A stretch of DNA of 64,000 nt from Acetobacterium fimetarium (GCF_014284475.1 NZ_WJBC01000002.1:1-64000), one strand, 5' to 3'. Shown: positions 17,301-27,452, counted from the first letter of the stretch. The notes: a model not told the origin generated them from the sequence alone. Numbers and translations: made by a program.

Positions 17301-18135
17301 CGGTCTTGATGAAAGTGACGACGATAATTTTGTCAAACGCAATTTTCAGAACGAAATGCGGGAATTGATCCACAACGGCGCCAGCCTGGAAACCGCTCAG
17401 GAGGAAGCTGGAATGCGAATTTTCAGCGATCCGCCGGGGACCTACGGGGCCGGCGTCACGCAGCTGATCAACAGCAAGAACTGGGACAGCTATACGGACC
17501 TGGGCAATATTTACACCTTCTGGGGCGGCCATGCCTACGGCAGTAAAATGCACGGCCGGCAGGTGACCGAAACCTTTGCCAGAAGGTTGTCAAAAGCGCA
17601 GATCACCGTGAAGAATGAATCGTCGATGGAAATCGATATGCTCGAAAGCGATGATTTCTATAATTACCACGGCGGTCTGATTGCCGCTGTCCGGACGGAA
17701 TCCGGGCAGAAGCCACAGTCCTACTGCGGCGATAGCAGCGATCCGACACGGGTGAAATTGAGCAATGTCAATGAACAGACGGCCAAAATCATGCGCGCGC
17801 GGATTTTAAATCCCAAATGGTTTGACGGCTTGAAGGAGCATGGCTACAAGGGGGCCCAGGAAATTTCCGGCATGGTCGATTTTGTCTTCGGCTGGGATGC
17901 GACCGCTGATATTGTCGAGGACTGGATGTACGAGAAAATCAGTGAGAATTTCCTCTTCAATGAGGAACGACGGGAGTGGATCAGAAGCGTCAATCCATGG
18001 GCGATTCAGAATATGACGGAGCGGCTGCTGGAAGCCGCCCAGCGGGGCATGTGGGAGGCCAAAGACGAAAGTCTTGATAAGCTGCGTTCGATCTACATGG
18101 AAATTGAAGGCGATCTTGAAACTTTCAGCGAATAG
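14383..18135 (+). CDS. CobN/ChlH-family metal chelatase large subunit, paralogue 1
   Basis: The product is 1250 aa, the length of CobN and ChlH. It binds the tetrapyrrole and inserts, or possibly removes, a divalent metal, driven by the AAA+ subunits encoded downstream. The family core motif HGTLEWLPGKEIGLS starts at His547, followed by NIPHLYPY and GEGIQAKRR. Later motifs are LPTGRNFYAIDP (near 845), GRPRVDVTLRISGLFRD (near 940) and PPGTYGAGV (near 1015). The SD AAGGAG is 7 bp before the ATG. No aerobic cobalamin pathway is visible, so classical cobaltochelatase activity on hydrogenobyrinate diamide is not assured. The metal and ring are unknown. Confidence 0.85.
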   Translation: MYHIAFIHSPMDHSYNMKDAAQRLKKEAENIAVSFLDSREMDSAPEIYSRAMEKLEKADFIFIFMHGGLTQFKSYAAVMENFENRKRFFVWSGYDEENRLALKKSGLSLMEHGEIQKYAMDTSPANGTNLLKYLAAYYGKLSIKYGEPASSQWEGIYHPNREIGIEAALQEAKESDKPVVGILLYSRLIQENNLVHIAALIQEVERQGAYPLAVYSASAPQPAIGCRGFKWVVDHIFMTDGKNNVDVIINTMSHSQSILSDPGDGSKTVARSIYEDIDVPVIKALSTYQSYDDWCENLRGIDAMSFPGSVYYPEFDGQIISFTFAYAMVITDEIGDKIVNRPIPDRVHNLCELAINWANLSRKDNGEKKVAILFHNMPPRNDMIGCAFGLDTPQSVFDMVADLKKNGITTAYDFESGDEIIQQIIDAVSNDTRWLSAEQLIKRSVAIIEKEEYQSWFDRLEMKNREELKRDWGDPPGEKMVYRDQLPVPGILNGNIFIGLQPARGYEDKAEEVYHSTDIVPPHQYIAFYKWIKYTFKADVIVHVGTHGTLEWLPGKEIGLSAACYPDVTIANIPHLYPYSINVEGEGIQAKRRADAVLLDHLIPSLTLSGSYDEMAELDDLIKQYYRAVRTDPGKQGIVQQNIEQIVIEQNYLSDLNISAQAMAADFSAFVGKLHTWVEEIKNTLIKDGLHVFGKVPQDEKRHQLICALLRLSNGKVPSLTQATCRASGYDYETLKNEPQAVDDQGITNLMKFNAVEEISRELVTVYLENHFEPDFIYEQKSVYFPAADHSELADLAQVFRFVRETVVSKLDATTDEMRYLVHGVNGKFVPPGGAGSPTRGRVSILPTGRNFYAIDPSAVPTRAAWEVGRQLGEQLIDRYVKDENKYPEALVIVVYAGETMKTSGDDIAEIYYLLGVQPKWLENSDKVIGLEVIPIEELGRPRVDVTLRISGLFRDTFPNIIEAVEEAVNMVAGLDESDDDNFVKRNFQNEMRELIHNGASLETAQEEAGMRIFSDPPGTYGAGVTQLINSKNWDSYTDLGNIYTFWGGHAYGSKMHGRQVTETFARRLSKAQITVKNESSMEIDMLESDDFYNYHGGLIAAVRTESGQKPQSYCGDSSDPTRVKLSNVNEQTAKIMRARILNPKWFDGLKEHGYKGAQEISGMVDFVFGWDATADIVEDWMYEKISENFLFNEERREWIRSVNPWAIQNMTERLLEAAQRGMWEAKDESLDKLRSIYMEIEGDLETFSE

Positions 18136-18192
18136 GACGTGGCTGTTTGATGTTTATAAGAACTGGAAAATGATTGAAGAGAAAGGGAAAAA

Positions 18193-19032
18193 ATGCTGAA
18201 TATTGTTGATTTGACAAAAGAGTATAAAAATGTGACCGCCGTGGATCATCTTAATTTAACCATCGAGGATGGTGAATTCTTTGGGCTGTTGGGCCCAAAT
18301 GGTGCGGGAAAAACGACGACGGTGCGGATGATCAGTACGATTACGCCAAAAACATCAGGCGATATTGTGATCGACGGTGAAAGTATTGATCGGAATCTGA
18401 CGACGATCAAAGCAAAAATCGGCGTGGTGCCGCAGCAGAATAATCTGGAAAATGAAATGTCAGCCTGGGAAAATCTGGAGGTGCATGGCATCCTTTACCA
18501 TATCGGCAAGGAAAAACGGCGCCAGAAAATAGCGGAGCTGCTTGAATTCACCGGGTTGACGGAGCGCAAAGATGATCTGGCCAAAACCTATTCCGGTGGT
18601 ATGAAACGCAAGCTGATGATCGCCAGAGCGCTGCTGCATGAACCGGAGATGCTGCTGCTGGATGAGCCGACGGTGGGACTGGATGCCGGCGCCCGACGAA
18701 AAATGTGGGATCTTCTGAAACGTCTGAAATCAAACGGACTGACGGTGCTGCTGACCACGCATTATATCGAAGAAGCGGAGGTGCTCTGCGACCGGGTGGG
18801 CCTGATCAACAAAGGCAAACTGGTGCAGCTGGACACCCCGTTAAACCTGATCGAGGAGGTCGGAAAAGTGACGGTGGAGTATTTTGAAGACGGCAAAACC
18901 CATGAGGAATTTTTCCGCACCCGTGAAGAAGCCAATACCTATGCCGGCACCATTGAAGGCGAAGTGCGGATCCGTCCCTCCAATCTGGAGGATGTGTTTT
19001 TGAAATTTACCAACAGAAGGGTGGAATCATAA
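18193..19032 (+). CDS. ABC-2 type exporter ATP-binding protein
   Basis: The product is 279 aa of the DrrA/CcmA type. It shows Walker A GPNGAGKTTTVRM (residues 34-46), Q-loop VPQQNNLE, signature YSGGMKRKL (near 135) and Walker B LLLDEPTVGLD (near 154). A C-terminal extension of about 60 aa is usual for this group. Its stop overlaps the start of the permease gene by one base (TAATG). It probably powers export of a small molecule connected with the chelatases, or a chelate. Confidence 0.9.
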   Translation: MLNIVDLTKEYKNVTAVDHLNLTIEDGEFFGLLGPNGAGKTTTVRMISTITPKTSGDIVIDGESIDRNLTTIKAKIGVVPQQNNLENEMSAWENLEVHGILYHIGKEKRRQKIAELLEFTGLTERKDDLAKTYSGGMKRKLMIARALLHEPEMLLLDEPTVGLDAGARRKMWDLLKRLKSNGLTVLLTTHYIEEAEVLCDRVGLINKGKLVQLDTPLNLIEEVGKVTVEYFEDGKTHEEFFRTREEANTYAGTIEGEVRIRPSNLEDVFLKFTNRRVES

Positions 19033-19766
19033 TGAGCGGTTTATATGGCATTCTCTGGCAGGAGGCGGTTGTTTTCCGACGAAAATTCTGGGCAACAACG
19101 CTCGGAAATATGGTTTCACCGATATTGTACCTGATTGCATTCGGCTGGGGACTTGGCGGCAGTGTTCAGATGAACGGCATGTCCTATATGGCCTATATTA
19201 TTCCCGGTATCATCGGCATGAATACCATGATGATCAGTTTCAGCAATACCGGCAGTTCGATCAATATTTCCCGGCTGTTTTACAAAACCTTTGAATCCTA
19301 CATGATATCGCCGATCAACATGACGGTGTACGCCCTAGGAAAAATCATTGCGGGAGCCCTTTACGGGGCATATTCGGCCCTACTGATCATCATCCTGGTT
19401 TCCGTTTTCACCACGGATCTGGCGATCACCCCCTATTTTGTGCTGGTGGCATTGCTGAACTGTCTGGTCTTTTCGGCAATGGGATTTTTCGTTGGACTAC
19501 TGGTTAACTCCCATTCCGATATGTCGAAGTTCACGAGCTTTGTGATTACACCGATGTCGTTTTTATGCGGCACCTTTTTCCCGGTGGACAAGATGCCGGA
19601 AGTATTAAGCTGGATCATTTATCTGCTGCCGCTGACGCATACTAATATCGCACTGCGTTCAGCGGGAGAATCGCCGGAACAGATGGCCCTGCATGTCGGC
19701 GTGCTGGTCGCATATTTCATCGTCCTGTTTGTCCTGGGCGCGCATCATTGCAAAAATGTTGAATAA
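19032..19766 (+). CDS. ABC-2 type exporter permease
   Basis: The product is 244 aa with six predicted membrane helices and the ABC-2 pattern ([20 protein letters not shown] near the N-terminus, then [27 protein letters not shown] near residue 176, in pieces). It pairs with the ATPase overlapping it by one base. Placing an exporter inside a chelatase/importer cluster is unusual for cobalamin loci. The substrate is unknown. Confidence 0.88.
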   Translation: MSGLYGILWQEAVVFRRKFWATTLGNMVSPILYLIAFGWGLGGSVQMNGMSYMAYIIPGIIGMNTMMISFSNTGSSINISRLFYKTFESYMISPINMTVYALGKIIAGALYGAYSALLIIILVSVFTTDLAITPYFVLVALLNCLVFSAMGFFVGLLVNSHSDMSKFTSFVITPMSFLCGTFFPVDKMPEVLSWIIYLLPLTHTNIALRSAGESPEQMALHVGVLVAYFIVLFVLGAHHCKNVE

Positions 19767-19782
19767 CAAAGGAAGGTTAGAG

Positions 19783-20838
19783 ATGAAAAATAATAATATA
19801 GTCTATCCATTTACGGGGATTATCGGTCAGGAACAGATGAAAAAGGCCCTGATTCTCAATGTGATCAATCCGCTTCTGGGCGGCGTTCTGATCAGGGGTG
19901 AAAAAGGGACGGCCAAATCAACCGCCGTCCGGGCACTGGCGGATTTACTGCCAACCCGGAGTCAGGTGGAAGGCTGCGCTTTCGGGTGCGATCCCCGCGA
20001 ACCGGCCAACATGTGCAGCGATTGTCTGTCAAAATATGAAAGTAACGGGACCTTCGTCGAAATGTTTGGCCGCATGAAAGTCGTGGATCTGCCAGTCAGC
20101 GCCACCGAGGACCGGGTGGTGGGCACGCTGGATATCGAGTATGCCATCAAAAAAGGGGAAAAGAAGTTTGAACCGGGCATTCTGGCTCAGGCCAATCGCA
20201 ACATTCTCTATGTCGATGAGGTTAACCTGCTGGACGACCATATCGTCGATGTGCTGCTGGATTCGGCAGCGATGGGGGTGAACACCATTGAACGGGAAGG
20301 GGTTTCCTATTCCCATCCGGCCCGCTTTATTCTGGTCGGCACCATGAACCCGGAAGAGGGTGATTTAAGGCCTCAGCTGCTTGATCGCTTCGGTATGGTT
20401 GTGGACGTGATCGGAGAACGGGACACCGCAAGACGGATCGAAGTGATCCGGAACCGGCTGGAATACGAAAACAATAAAGAAATGTTTTCAAATAAATTCA
20501 TCGATGACCAGCAGGATTTGCGGGAGCGCATTCTGAAAGCGAAAAAACTGCTTCCGAAAGTTCAATTCGGTGATGATATGCTCGAGATGGCCGCGAAAAT
20601 AAGCATCGAACTGGATGTGGATGGCCACCGGGCGGATATCGCGATGATCAAAACCGCCATGACCATCGCCGCTTTCAAAGGCTTAACAGCTGTGTCGTCC
20701 GCCGATATGCAGGAAGCGGCTGAACTGGTGCTGCCGCATCGGATGCGACGGACCCCGTTTGAGGAAGGAATCTTCAATTTCAGCAAGGTTGAGCAGATTA
20801 TCAATGAAGTGGGGAGTGCTCGGGATGACGCCATTTAG
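19783..20838 (+). CDS. ChlI/BchI-like AAA+ chelatase ATPase
   Basis: The product is 351 aa from the ATG with GGAAGG upstream; an upstream in-frame start would overlap the permease gene. It is the motor of a magnesium/cobalt chelatase. Seen are Walker [10 protein letters not shown] (near residue 37), Walker [12 protein letters not shown] (near 139), sensor [22 protein letters not shown] (near 180, in pieces) and arginine-finger region. A cysteine cluster [17 protein letters not shown] (CX3CX8CX2C, near 64) in the N-terminal half resembles one in some ChlI homologues and could bind a metal. It overlaps the next gene by 14 bp. Confidence 0.9.
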   Translation: MKNNNIVYPFTGIIGQEQMKKALILNVINPLLGGVLIRGEKGTAKSTAVRALADLLPTRSQVEGCAFGCDPREPANMCSDCLSKYESNGTFVEMFGRMKVVDLPVSATEDRVVGTLDIEYAIKKGEKKFEPGILAQANRNILYVDEVNLLDDHIVDVLLDSAAMGVNTIEREGVSYSHPARFILVGTMNPEEGDLRPQLLDRFGMVVDVIGERDTARRIEVIRNRLEYENNKEMFSNKFIDDQQDLRERILKAKKLLPKVQFGDDMLEMAAKISIELDVDGHRADIAMIKTAMTIAAFKGLTAVSSADMQEAAELVLPHRMRRTPFEEGIFNFSKVEQIINEVGSARDDAI

Positions 20839-22858
20839 CCAGTGCGAAAGCAAAGAAAAAAGCGGGCCCGTACCGTTGCTCAAAGACCGTCCGAAAAACG
20901 TCAGTAAAGCGGCACCGCCGCGTTCCTACCGCTTCCCATTTGTAGCGGTCATCGGCCAGGAAAAAGTAAAAAAAGCATTGCTGCTCAATCTGGTCAATCC
21001 TAAGATCGGCGGCGTTCTGCTGGCCGGCGAGAAAGGCACTGCCAAATCGACGCTGGTCAGGAGCTTGAACCAGGTCGCCAACGAAATGAAAGTGGTGGAA
21101 CTGCCGCTCAATGCTACCGAGGATCGCGTGATCGGCAGCATCGATATTGAAAAAACCGTCGCCGGCGGGAAACGGAGTTTTGAAAGCGGCATCCTGAAAA
21201 AAGCCGACGGCAATATTCTCTACATCGACGAAGTCAATCTGCTGAGTGAACACATCGTCAACAGTATTCTGGAGGTGGCCGCTTCGGGCGTCAATCGCGT
21301 CGAGCGGGAGGGCATATCCTGCGAGCATGATTCGAAGTTCGTCCTGATCGGGACGATGAATCCGGAAGAAGGCTTTCTGCGCTCCCAGTTTCTCGATCGG
21401 TTTGGCATCTATGTCGAGGTTGGCGGCTCCAAAAATCTGGCCGAGCGAAAGGAAGTCATCAGACGCCGGCTGGCCTTTGAATCCGGCCCCGCCGAATTTG
21501 CCGGGAAATGGGAAACAGAAGCCGCTGAGCTCAGGAATCAGGTGCTTGACGCGCAGAAAAAGCTGCCGCTGGTCAAAATTTCCGAGTCGATTCTGAAACT
21601 GACGGCGGATATTGTCAATGAAGCCTGCTGTGCCGGAAACCGCGCGGAACTGGTTATGATTGAAACGGCCAGAGCACTGGCCGCCTGTGACGGCCGCCAG
21701 AACATCAACATCGCAGACATCAAGGAAGCGGCCGAGTACGCGCTGCCCCATCGAAAACGGGAAAAACCGGAAGAACCGGAATCCCGTGAGGATGAGCAGG
21801 AACCGTCGCAAGAAGAAAACGACGATCAGAATCAGGAACCTGATGACGAGCAACCGGATGATCAGGAAGATGGCGGCGCAGAGGAACCGGAAAATCAGCA
21901 GCAGGAACAGCCGCCAGAAACCGAAGCGGATCCGCCAGCAGAATCAGATGATGATGAATCACCGGAACCGGAAGAGCAAGAGCCGGATCTCAGTGAAATC
22001 ATGGATCAGATTGATGCCATCGGCCGGACCTTTATCGTCAGGAACCTGAACATCAAAGCCATCGACCGAAAGAAACGAAAGGGCGACGGTAAACGGATCA
22101 AAACCAAAACTGATGCCAAAAAAGGGCAGTACATCAAAAGCATGATCCCGCAGCATAAAATCAACGACCTGGCCTTTGATGCGACCCTACGGGCCGCTGC
22201 GCCTTTTCAGAGCGTCCGCGAGAAAAACGGCCTGGCGGTGTCGATCCGATCAGAAGACATCCGCGAAAAGCTCAGGGAAAAACGGACCGGCAGCACCATC
22301 GTTTTTGTGGTCGATGCCAGCGGTTCCATGGGCGCCAAAAAACGGATGGAAACGGTCAAGGGCGCAGTCGTCTCGCTGCTCACCGATGCCTACCAGAAAC
22401 GCGATCGGGTCGGTCTGATTTCATTTCGCAAAAAGGAAGCGGAAGTGCTGCTCAACATCACCCGGAGCGTCGATATGGCCCAGAAATGCCTCAGAGATTT
22501 GCCGACCGGCGGCAAAACACCGCTGGCGGCCGGGCTGTTGAAAGGGTATGAAGTGATCAAAAATGAACAGCGGAAAAATGAGGACCTGTTGCCGATTCTG
22601 GTGCTGGTTTCAGACGGTCGCACCAATGCCGCCCTGATGGATGGCGATCCGTTTTCGGAAGCGAAGGAGATCGGCCAAAGAATCAGCGCCGCGGGCATCC
22701 AGACCATCGTGGTGGATACCGAGGTCGACTTCATCAAACTGGGTCTGGCCAAAGAACTGGCGGCCTGCATGAATGCCCGTTATTATCGGATTGAAGATCT
22801 GGCCGCCGATGTGCTGGCGGATGCGGTGCGTGATTTATCAAATGCATCATCATTTTAG
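20825..22858 (+). CDS. ChlI-ChlD fusion: AAA+ domain, acidic linker and VWA domain
   Basis: The product is 677 aa from the ATG preceded by GGGGAG. Residues of about 38-310 are a second AAA+ domain with Walker [10 protein letters not shown] and Walker [12 protein letters not shown]. Residues of about 312-395 are a low-complexity linker rich in E, D, P and Q. Residues of about 490-670 are a von Willebrand A domain with an intact MIDAS, DASGSM from Asp497, then [11 protein letters not shown] and VSDGRTN. ChlD-type subunits bridge the ATPase ring and the large subunit through MIDAS and integrin-like contacts. Here the AAA+ part looks active, unlike the degenerate one of many ChlD proteins. Confidence 0.92.
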   Translation: MTPFSQCESKEKSGPVPLLKDRPKNVSKAAPPRSYRFPFVAVIGQEKVKKALLLNLVNPKIGGVLLAGEKGTAKSTLVRSLNQVANEMKVVELPLNATEDRVIGSIDIEKTVAGGKRSFESGILKKADGNILYIDEVNLLSEHIVNSILEVAASGVNRVEREGISCEHDSKFVLIGTMNPEEGFLRSQFLDRFGIYVEVGGSKNLAERKEVIRRRLAFESGPAEFAGKWETEAAELRNQVLDAQKKLPLVKISESILKLTADIVNEACCAGNRAELVMIETARALAACDGRQNINIADIKEAAEYALPHRKREKPEEPESREDEQEPSQEENDDQNQEPDDEQPDDQEDGGAEEPENQQQEQPPETEADPPAESDDDESPEPEEQEPDLSEIMDQIDAIGRTFIVRNLNIKAIDRKKRKGDGKRIKTKTDAKKGQYIKSMIPQHKINDLAFDATLRAAAPFQSVREKNGLAVSIRSEDIREKLREKRTGSTIVFVVDASGSMGAKKRMETVKGAVVSLLTDAYQKRDRVGLISFRKKEAEVLLNITRSVDMAQKCLRDLPTGGKTPLAAGLLKGYEVIKNEQRKNEDLLPILVLVSDGRTNAALMDGDPFSEAKEIGQRISAAGIQTIVVDTEVDFIKLGLAKELAACMNARYYRIEDLAADVLADAVRDLSNASSF

Positions 22859-22867
22859 GAGGGCATT

Positions 22868-25800
22868 GTGGAAAGAAATATCAACACCGATGGCATTTTT
22901 CATCCAGACAGTGAAGCCGTGTTTGCGTCGCTAAACGCCTATGCGAAGTGGTACAGCAAGAAACCGGCTTGCACGCGCCGGGTGGGACTGCTCACCCATT
23001 ACCAGAACTGGAAAAAGAAAAATCTGGCCGTCGAAAAAGCCCTGATCAGGGAACTGGAGGCCCAGGGGATCGGCGTTATCCCAGTATTTAGCAATATGAC
23101 GACCGATCAGGAAGCCGGCGGCCGGGATTTTGGCATGATCATCAGGGATTATTTTTCGGCCGGAAAAAAGCTTGCCATTGACGGGCTGATCAATCTTCAG
23201 TCACTGGGTGCGACCGGCAACAATCAGCCCGGGGATCTGTTTTCTCAAAGTGTCGATACCTTCAAAGCGATGAATATCCCGGTTTTCAAGCCGATAATCA
23301 GTCGCCTGCAGGATGAAGCGCAATGGCGGGGTAACAGCGCGGGGCTTTCCACTGAAATGTCCTGGTCCTTCACTAACAATGAGATGATGGGAATGATTGA
23401 ACCGGTCATCATCGGTGCGCGCAGCGATCCCGAAGATATGGTTAAAGCAGAGCCGATTCCTGAACGCATCAGTCGCCTGGTTGGCAGAATCAGGAAGCGG
23501 CTGATGCTGGCAGCGACGGACAACAAGGACAAAAAAATCGTGCTGATGCTGCATTGTTCACCCTGTGCCGGCGTCGAGGCGACGCTGGGCGTGGGGGTCG
23601 GCCTAGACGTATTTGAAAGTGTGGCCCGGATGCTGAAAAGCCTGAAAAATGAAGGCTACACGGTTGAGAATCCGCCGGCGGATGGACCGGCGCTAAAAAA
23701 AATGATGCTGGATAAAAAGGCTTATCAGGATTTTCGCTGGACAACAGTGGAAAATATCGTGGCAGCGGGCGGCGACATTTACCGGATGCCCATGGAAGGG
23801 GACGGCGGCTATCTCCAATTTTATGACGCGCTCGATCCGATGCTCAGAGAGCAGATGGAAAACGCCTGGGGACTGCCGCCGGGAGAGGGCATGGTCTTGG
23901 AAAATGAACTGATCATCACCGGACTGAATTTCGGCAATATCTGGGTGATGCTCCAGCCCAAAAGAGGCTGTTATGGTCCTAAATGCACCGGCGAGGTCTG
24001 CAAAATCCTGCATGATCCATCCTGCCCGCCGCCGCATCAGTATCTGGCAACTTACCGTTATATTGATGCGGTCATTAATGCTCATGCCATCGTGCATGTC
24101 GGTACCGGCGGCAGTCTGGAACACCTGCCGGGAAAAATAAACGCCTTGTCCGGTTTCTGCTGGCCGGATGTGGTGATCGGCAATCTGCCGAATTTCTACT
24201 GCTACAATGCCAGCATCGGCGTCGAGGGAATGGGCCCCAAAAGGAGGAATTACGCCACCATTCTGGATTATCTGCCTAGTTGTATCGGAACGGATTATCA
24301 ACGTGTGCGGCTGATTAAAAGGCTGGCAACCTATCTGGCAGCCGTGGACGCCCGGAGCAATCAGGCGGTTATGTTAAGAAACGGCATTGAAAAAGAAATT
24401 ACGGCAATACCGGTATATTTGCAAATAGTTGCAAAAGAAGCGGATTTTGATACCGGTATTCGTGAACTCAAAAACCGGCTGACTCAGTCGATCAGCCAGT
24501 CGTGGGAACAGGAGCTGCACATTTTTGGTCAGCTTCCGGATTTGAAGAATCAGATTTCCTATATCAGAGAATCCCTTGATGGCTCCAGTCTGACGGCATC
24601 GCTGCTGAAAAAAGACTATGCCGACGAGGATGCGTATCATGCGGCGATGCTGTCGCTGATCGCCCGGGTGCTGGAGGAAAATCAGGACGAAGGCTTCGAA
24701 TCAGAAGCCCTGTATGGTATGGAAGCGGCGGTTCTAGTCAATGAAATTGAAGCAGTGCAGCAAAGTCTGCGGTCGGCAGAAAACGAAATGAAGAGTCTGG
24801 TCAAGGCTTTAAATGGCGATTATATCGAGCCGGGACTGGCGGGCAACCCCCGGGACGGCCTCGAGCGCGTGATGCCAACCGGTCGCAACTTTTTTCTGCT
24901 GGATACACAGAAAATTCCGACGCGGGAATCCTATGCTGTCGGCACTGAGATGGCAAATCAGCTGATTGATCATTACCGACAGGAAGAAGGCAAGCTTCCG
25001 GAAAAAGTGGTCGTCAATATGACATCCACGGATATCTCTATGACCAGCGGCGAACAGCTGGCACAGATTCTGTCACTGCTGGGCGTCCGTCCGGTCTGGA
25101 ATGACTCCGGGATTGTCATGGATATTGAAGCGATTCCGCCGGCAGTGCTGAAACGCCCCCGGATCGATGTGGTAGTGCGGATTTCCGGTGTGCTCCGGGA
25201 TGCCTACCCGGATATCATTGCGATGATGGATCAGGCGGTTCAAATGACAGCGGCACTGGTTGAACCCTGCGAACAGAATTTTGTCCGGAAGAATACGCTG
25301 AAGATAATCGATGCGATCAGCATCAATGAAGATCTAACGGATTCGGAAGCGTTCCGGCGTTCGACGATTCGCATTTTTGGGGATAAACCGGGAGCATACG
25401 GGTCCGGTGTTGACCTGGCCCTGAAGGCCAGCGCCTGGGAATCGGAAGCAGAACTGGCGAAGATCTTTACGATGTTTTCCGGCTATGCCTACGGCGAAGG
25501 CCTGAATGGCGCTGAATACAAGAAAGAATTTGTGGAAAATATCCGCTCGTCGGAGGTGGCTTTCGAAACATCCAGCGATAACCGCTTCAATATCCTGTCA
25601 TCCAGTTTTTCCGCGACCGTTTTTGGCGGCTTCAGGATGGTCAAAAACCAGCTGACGGATGATGAATTGAAACAGTATCATGGAAATTCTAATCATAAAA
25701 AGAAGGTGGTGGTATCAAAAACTGCAGATGAAATAAAACGAATTATGACTCAGACCTTTTTCAATCCGCTATGGAATGCTTCGGTCATGAAAAAGGGTTA

Positions 25801-26194
25801 TACCGGGGCCGCGGAATTGATGCGCAAAATGCAAACTCTTTTCGAATGGAAATGCGTAACCGAAAATATTGCCGATACTGCCATTGATCAAGTGGTTGAA
25901 ACCTATCTCGGTGATGAGGAAATGATCAGATGGTTCAAAGACAACAATGCCTTTGCCATCGAAGAAATAACGCGACGTTTTCTGGAGCTGCAGAGCCGTA
26001 AACGATGGAATCCCGGTGAAGAGGCGTTAAAAGTACTTCAGAAAAGCTATATGGAGATTGAGGGAGACATGGAAGAAATGATGGAAAAGTCGGAAGGCGA
26101 CTACCAGGGTGGAAGCATCGAAATTGTCCGTCATCAGGACGTGGCAGCCTGGAACGCGTCGATCCAGGAACTGGATTGTTTGTTTAAAAAATAA
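22868..26194 (+). CDS. CobN/ChlH-family chelatase large subunit, paralogue 2 (divergent, Cys-rich site)
   Basis: The product is 1108 aa, shorter than its two paralogues. It starts at GTG with AGGAGGG 4 bp upstream. The family core is recognisable but altered: GTGGSLEHLPGK has Gly414 where paralogues 1 and 3 have His, and GVEGMGPKRR replaces GEGxQAKRR. The NLPNFYCY and KRRNYATILDYL segments look more like ChlH/BchH than CobN. Just before it four cysteines, C368, C373, C378 and C386 (CX4CX4CX7C), occupy a place where the others have none. The C-terminal tail of about 50 aa after the conserved YMEIEGD is longer. It may act on another metal or ring, or have a sensing or scaffold role. Confidence 0.82.
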   Translation: MERNINTDGIFHPDSEAVFASLNAYAKWYSKKPACTRRVGLLTHYQNWKKKNLAVEKALIRELEAQGIGVIPVFSNMTTDQEAGGRDFGMIIRDYFSAGKKLAIDGLINLQSLGATGNNQPGDLFSQSVDTFKAMNIPVFKPIISRLQDEAQWRGNSAGLSTEMSWSFTNNEMMGMIEPVIIGARSDPEDMVKAEPIPERISRLVGRIRKRLMLAATDNKDKKIVLMLHCSPCAGVEATLGVGVGLDVFESVARMLKSLKNEGYTVENPPADGPALKKMMLDKKAYQDFRWTTVENIVAAGGDIYRMPMEGDGGYLQFYDALDPMLREQMENAWGLPPGEGMVLENELIITGLNFGNIWVMLQPKRGCYGPKCTGEVCKILHDPSCPPPHQYLATYRYIDAVINAHAIVHVGTGGSLEHLPGKINALSGFCWPDVVIGNLPNFYCYNASIGVEGMGPKRRNYATILDYLPSCIGTDYQRVRLIKRLATYLAAVDARSNQAVMLRNGIEKEITAIPVYLQIVAKEADFDTGIRELKNRLTQSISQSWEQELHIFGQLPDLKNQISYIRESLDGSSLTASLLKKDYADEDAYHAAMLSLIARVLEENQDEGFESEALYGMEAAVLVNEIEAVQQSLRSAENEMKSLVKALNGDYIEPGLAGNPRDGLERVMPTGRNFFLLDTQKIPTRESYAVGTEMANQLIDHYRQEEGKLPEKVVVNMTSTDISMTSGEQLAQILSLLGVRPVWNDSGIVMDIEAIPPAVLKRPRIDVVVRISGVLRDAYPDIIAMMDQAVQMTAALVEPCEQNFVRKNTLKIIDAISINEDLTDSEAFRRSTIRIFGDKPGAYGSGVDLALKASAWESEAELAKIFTMFSGYAYGEGLNGAEYKKEFVENIRSSEVAFETSSDNRFNILSSSFSATVFGGFRMVKNQLTDDELKQYHGNSNHKKKVVVSKTADEIKRIMTQTFFNPLWNASVMKKGYTGAAELMRKMQTLFEWKCVTENIADTAIDQVVETYLGDEEMIRWFKDNNAFAIEEITRRFLELQSRKRWNPGEEALKVLQKSYMEIEGDMEEMMEKSEGDYQGGSIEIVRHQDVAAWNASIQELDCLFKK

Positions 26195-26212
26195 CAGAAA
26201 GAGAGAAAAGCA

Positions 26213-27337
26213 ATGAAGAAAAAGGCGATTTTAGTTCTGACAATTGTATTGTCAGCCGTGTTTGTATTGGCGGGATGCACCAGCCAGGCGGGTTCCGGCG
26301 GGAAAAAGGGTGAGCTGGAGGCGCTTTATGCCAAGAATTTCAGCATCGAATATCTGGATGACGGCGTCATTCTGGTAGTGGATGGAAAAGACAGACAGAC
26401 GCTGCTCGTTCCGGATGGCGCCAAAACCCCGACCGGTTATGACGACGCACAGGTGATTAATGGTAAACCGGAGAAGCTGTTCATCGGTTCGACGACCCAC
26501 AGCTCATATCTGCGCGCTTTGGGCGATGATACCTTTGACAAAGTGGTTGGCGTATCGACATATGATGTCGGAAAAGGTCAAATCGAACAGATTGATTCGC
26601 GAATGGCGGCCGGAAAAATCAAATTCATGGGTAAAAACAGTGCCCTGGATTATGAAGCCCTGGTGAGTGCCGGCGTCGATCTGGCATTTATTTCATACAC
26701 CGATTATGACACGGTTGGGCCAAAACTTCAGGAATTGGGAATCCCGTTCATTGTCGACTCGTCCGGTCTGGAAACAACCGTGCTGGGCAGAATGGAATAC
26801 ACCAAACTGTTTGCGGCTTTCCTGGGCAAAGAAACGGAAGCCAATACCCAGATCGACAATGCCGCAAAACATCTCGAAGAAATTAAAAAATCCGTTGCCG
26901 GACTGGAAAAACCGCCAGTGGTTGGGGGCTACATCTATGATGGGCAGGTCCTCGTGCGAGGCGGTGGTTCATATATGGCTGATATCTATAACATTGTTGG
27001 AGCCGATTACGTCTATAAAGATTTTGAAACGTCCGATCCGGGCAATTCCTATGTGACCTATGAAGATTTTTACGCCAGGGGAACGACGGCCAAGTATTTT
27101 TTCTATGAACCAATGGGTAAGAAGGTCTTTGCGAATACCGGTGAAATCTTTGAATCGGCTTCGCTTGTTGCCGAGCTGCCCGCGGTGACTGCCGGAAACG
27201 TATGGGCTTTTCAGCCAAACTGGTTCCAGTCAGTCGACAAGCTCGATGACATCGTCGCCGATTATGCCGCGATCGTCCATCCGGATGCATTCAAGGATCA
27301 CCAGATCACCTACATGTACAAGGTGCCAGTTCAATAA
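26213..27337 (+). CDS. ABC importer substrate-binding lipoprotein (BtuF/FecB-type), copy 2
   Basis: The product is 374 aa. A signal peptide and lipobox VLAGC place the lipidated Cys at residue 22. The mature sequence parallels copy 1 (LYAKNFSIEYLDDG versus the EYAQNFTVDNYKGG of copy 1; FIGSTTHSSYLRALG; GRMEYTKLFAAFLGKE; NVWAFQPNWFQS), so the two are paralogues. No second permease or ATPase follows, so it may share the first importer or hand ligands to chelatase paralogue 3. It begins 18 bp after paralogue 2. Confidence 0.87.
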   Translation: MKKKAILVLTIVLSAVFVLAGCTSQAGSGGKKGELEALYAKNFSIEYLDDGVILVVDGKDRQTLLVPDGAKTPTGYDDAQVINGKPEKLFIGSTTHSSYLRALGDDTFDKVVGVSTYDVGKGQIEQIDSRMAAGKIKFMGKNSALDYEALVSAGVDLAFISYTDYDTVGPKLQELGIPFIVDSSGLETTVLGRMEYTKLFAAFLGKETEANTQIDNAAKHLEEIKKSVAGLEKPPVVGGYIYDGQVLVRGGGSYMADIYNIVGADYVYKDFETSDPGNSYVTYEDFYARGTTAKYFFYEPMGKKVFANTGEIFESASLVAELPAVTAGNVWAFQPNWFQSVDKLDDIVADYAAIVHPDAFKDHQITYMYKVPVQ

Positions 27338-27359
27338 TGAAATAGGCGTTTGCGAAATA

Positions 27360-27384
27360 ACCGGCAGCGAAGCTGCCGGTTTTC
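27360..27384 (+). terminator. Hairpin with T-run after lipoprotein 2, built from repeat B sequence
   Basis: ACCGGCAGC and GCTGCCGGT form a 9-bp stem with a GAA loop and TTTTCGC follows. Other family B copies carry CCGGCAGCGAAGCT without the second arm completed. The repeat appears to have been adapted, or has drifted, into a terminator-like structure that may reduce transcription into paralogue 3. Confidence 0.5.
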
Positions 27385-27420
27385 GCAATCAATTTGGGAA
27401 TGGGTAGGCGGACAGTGTGA
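27385..27420 (-). repeat. Family B half-copy, left of A3
   Basis: CGCAATCAATTTGGGAATGG then GTAGGCGGACAGTGTG matches half of family B, ending at its centre. Together with the half at 27583-27614 it brackets family A copy A3. Confidence 0.65.
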
Positions 27421-27452
27421 AAATGTATTTTCAGTAGGTTGTTGCTAAACTC

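Noticed and set aside
20801-21853. 350-aa minus-strand open frame opposite the ChlI-D gene
   Set aside because: It lies wholly opposite a well-supported gene with intact AAA+ motifs, has no SD or family motifs and reflects third-position GC bias.
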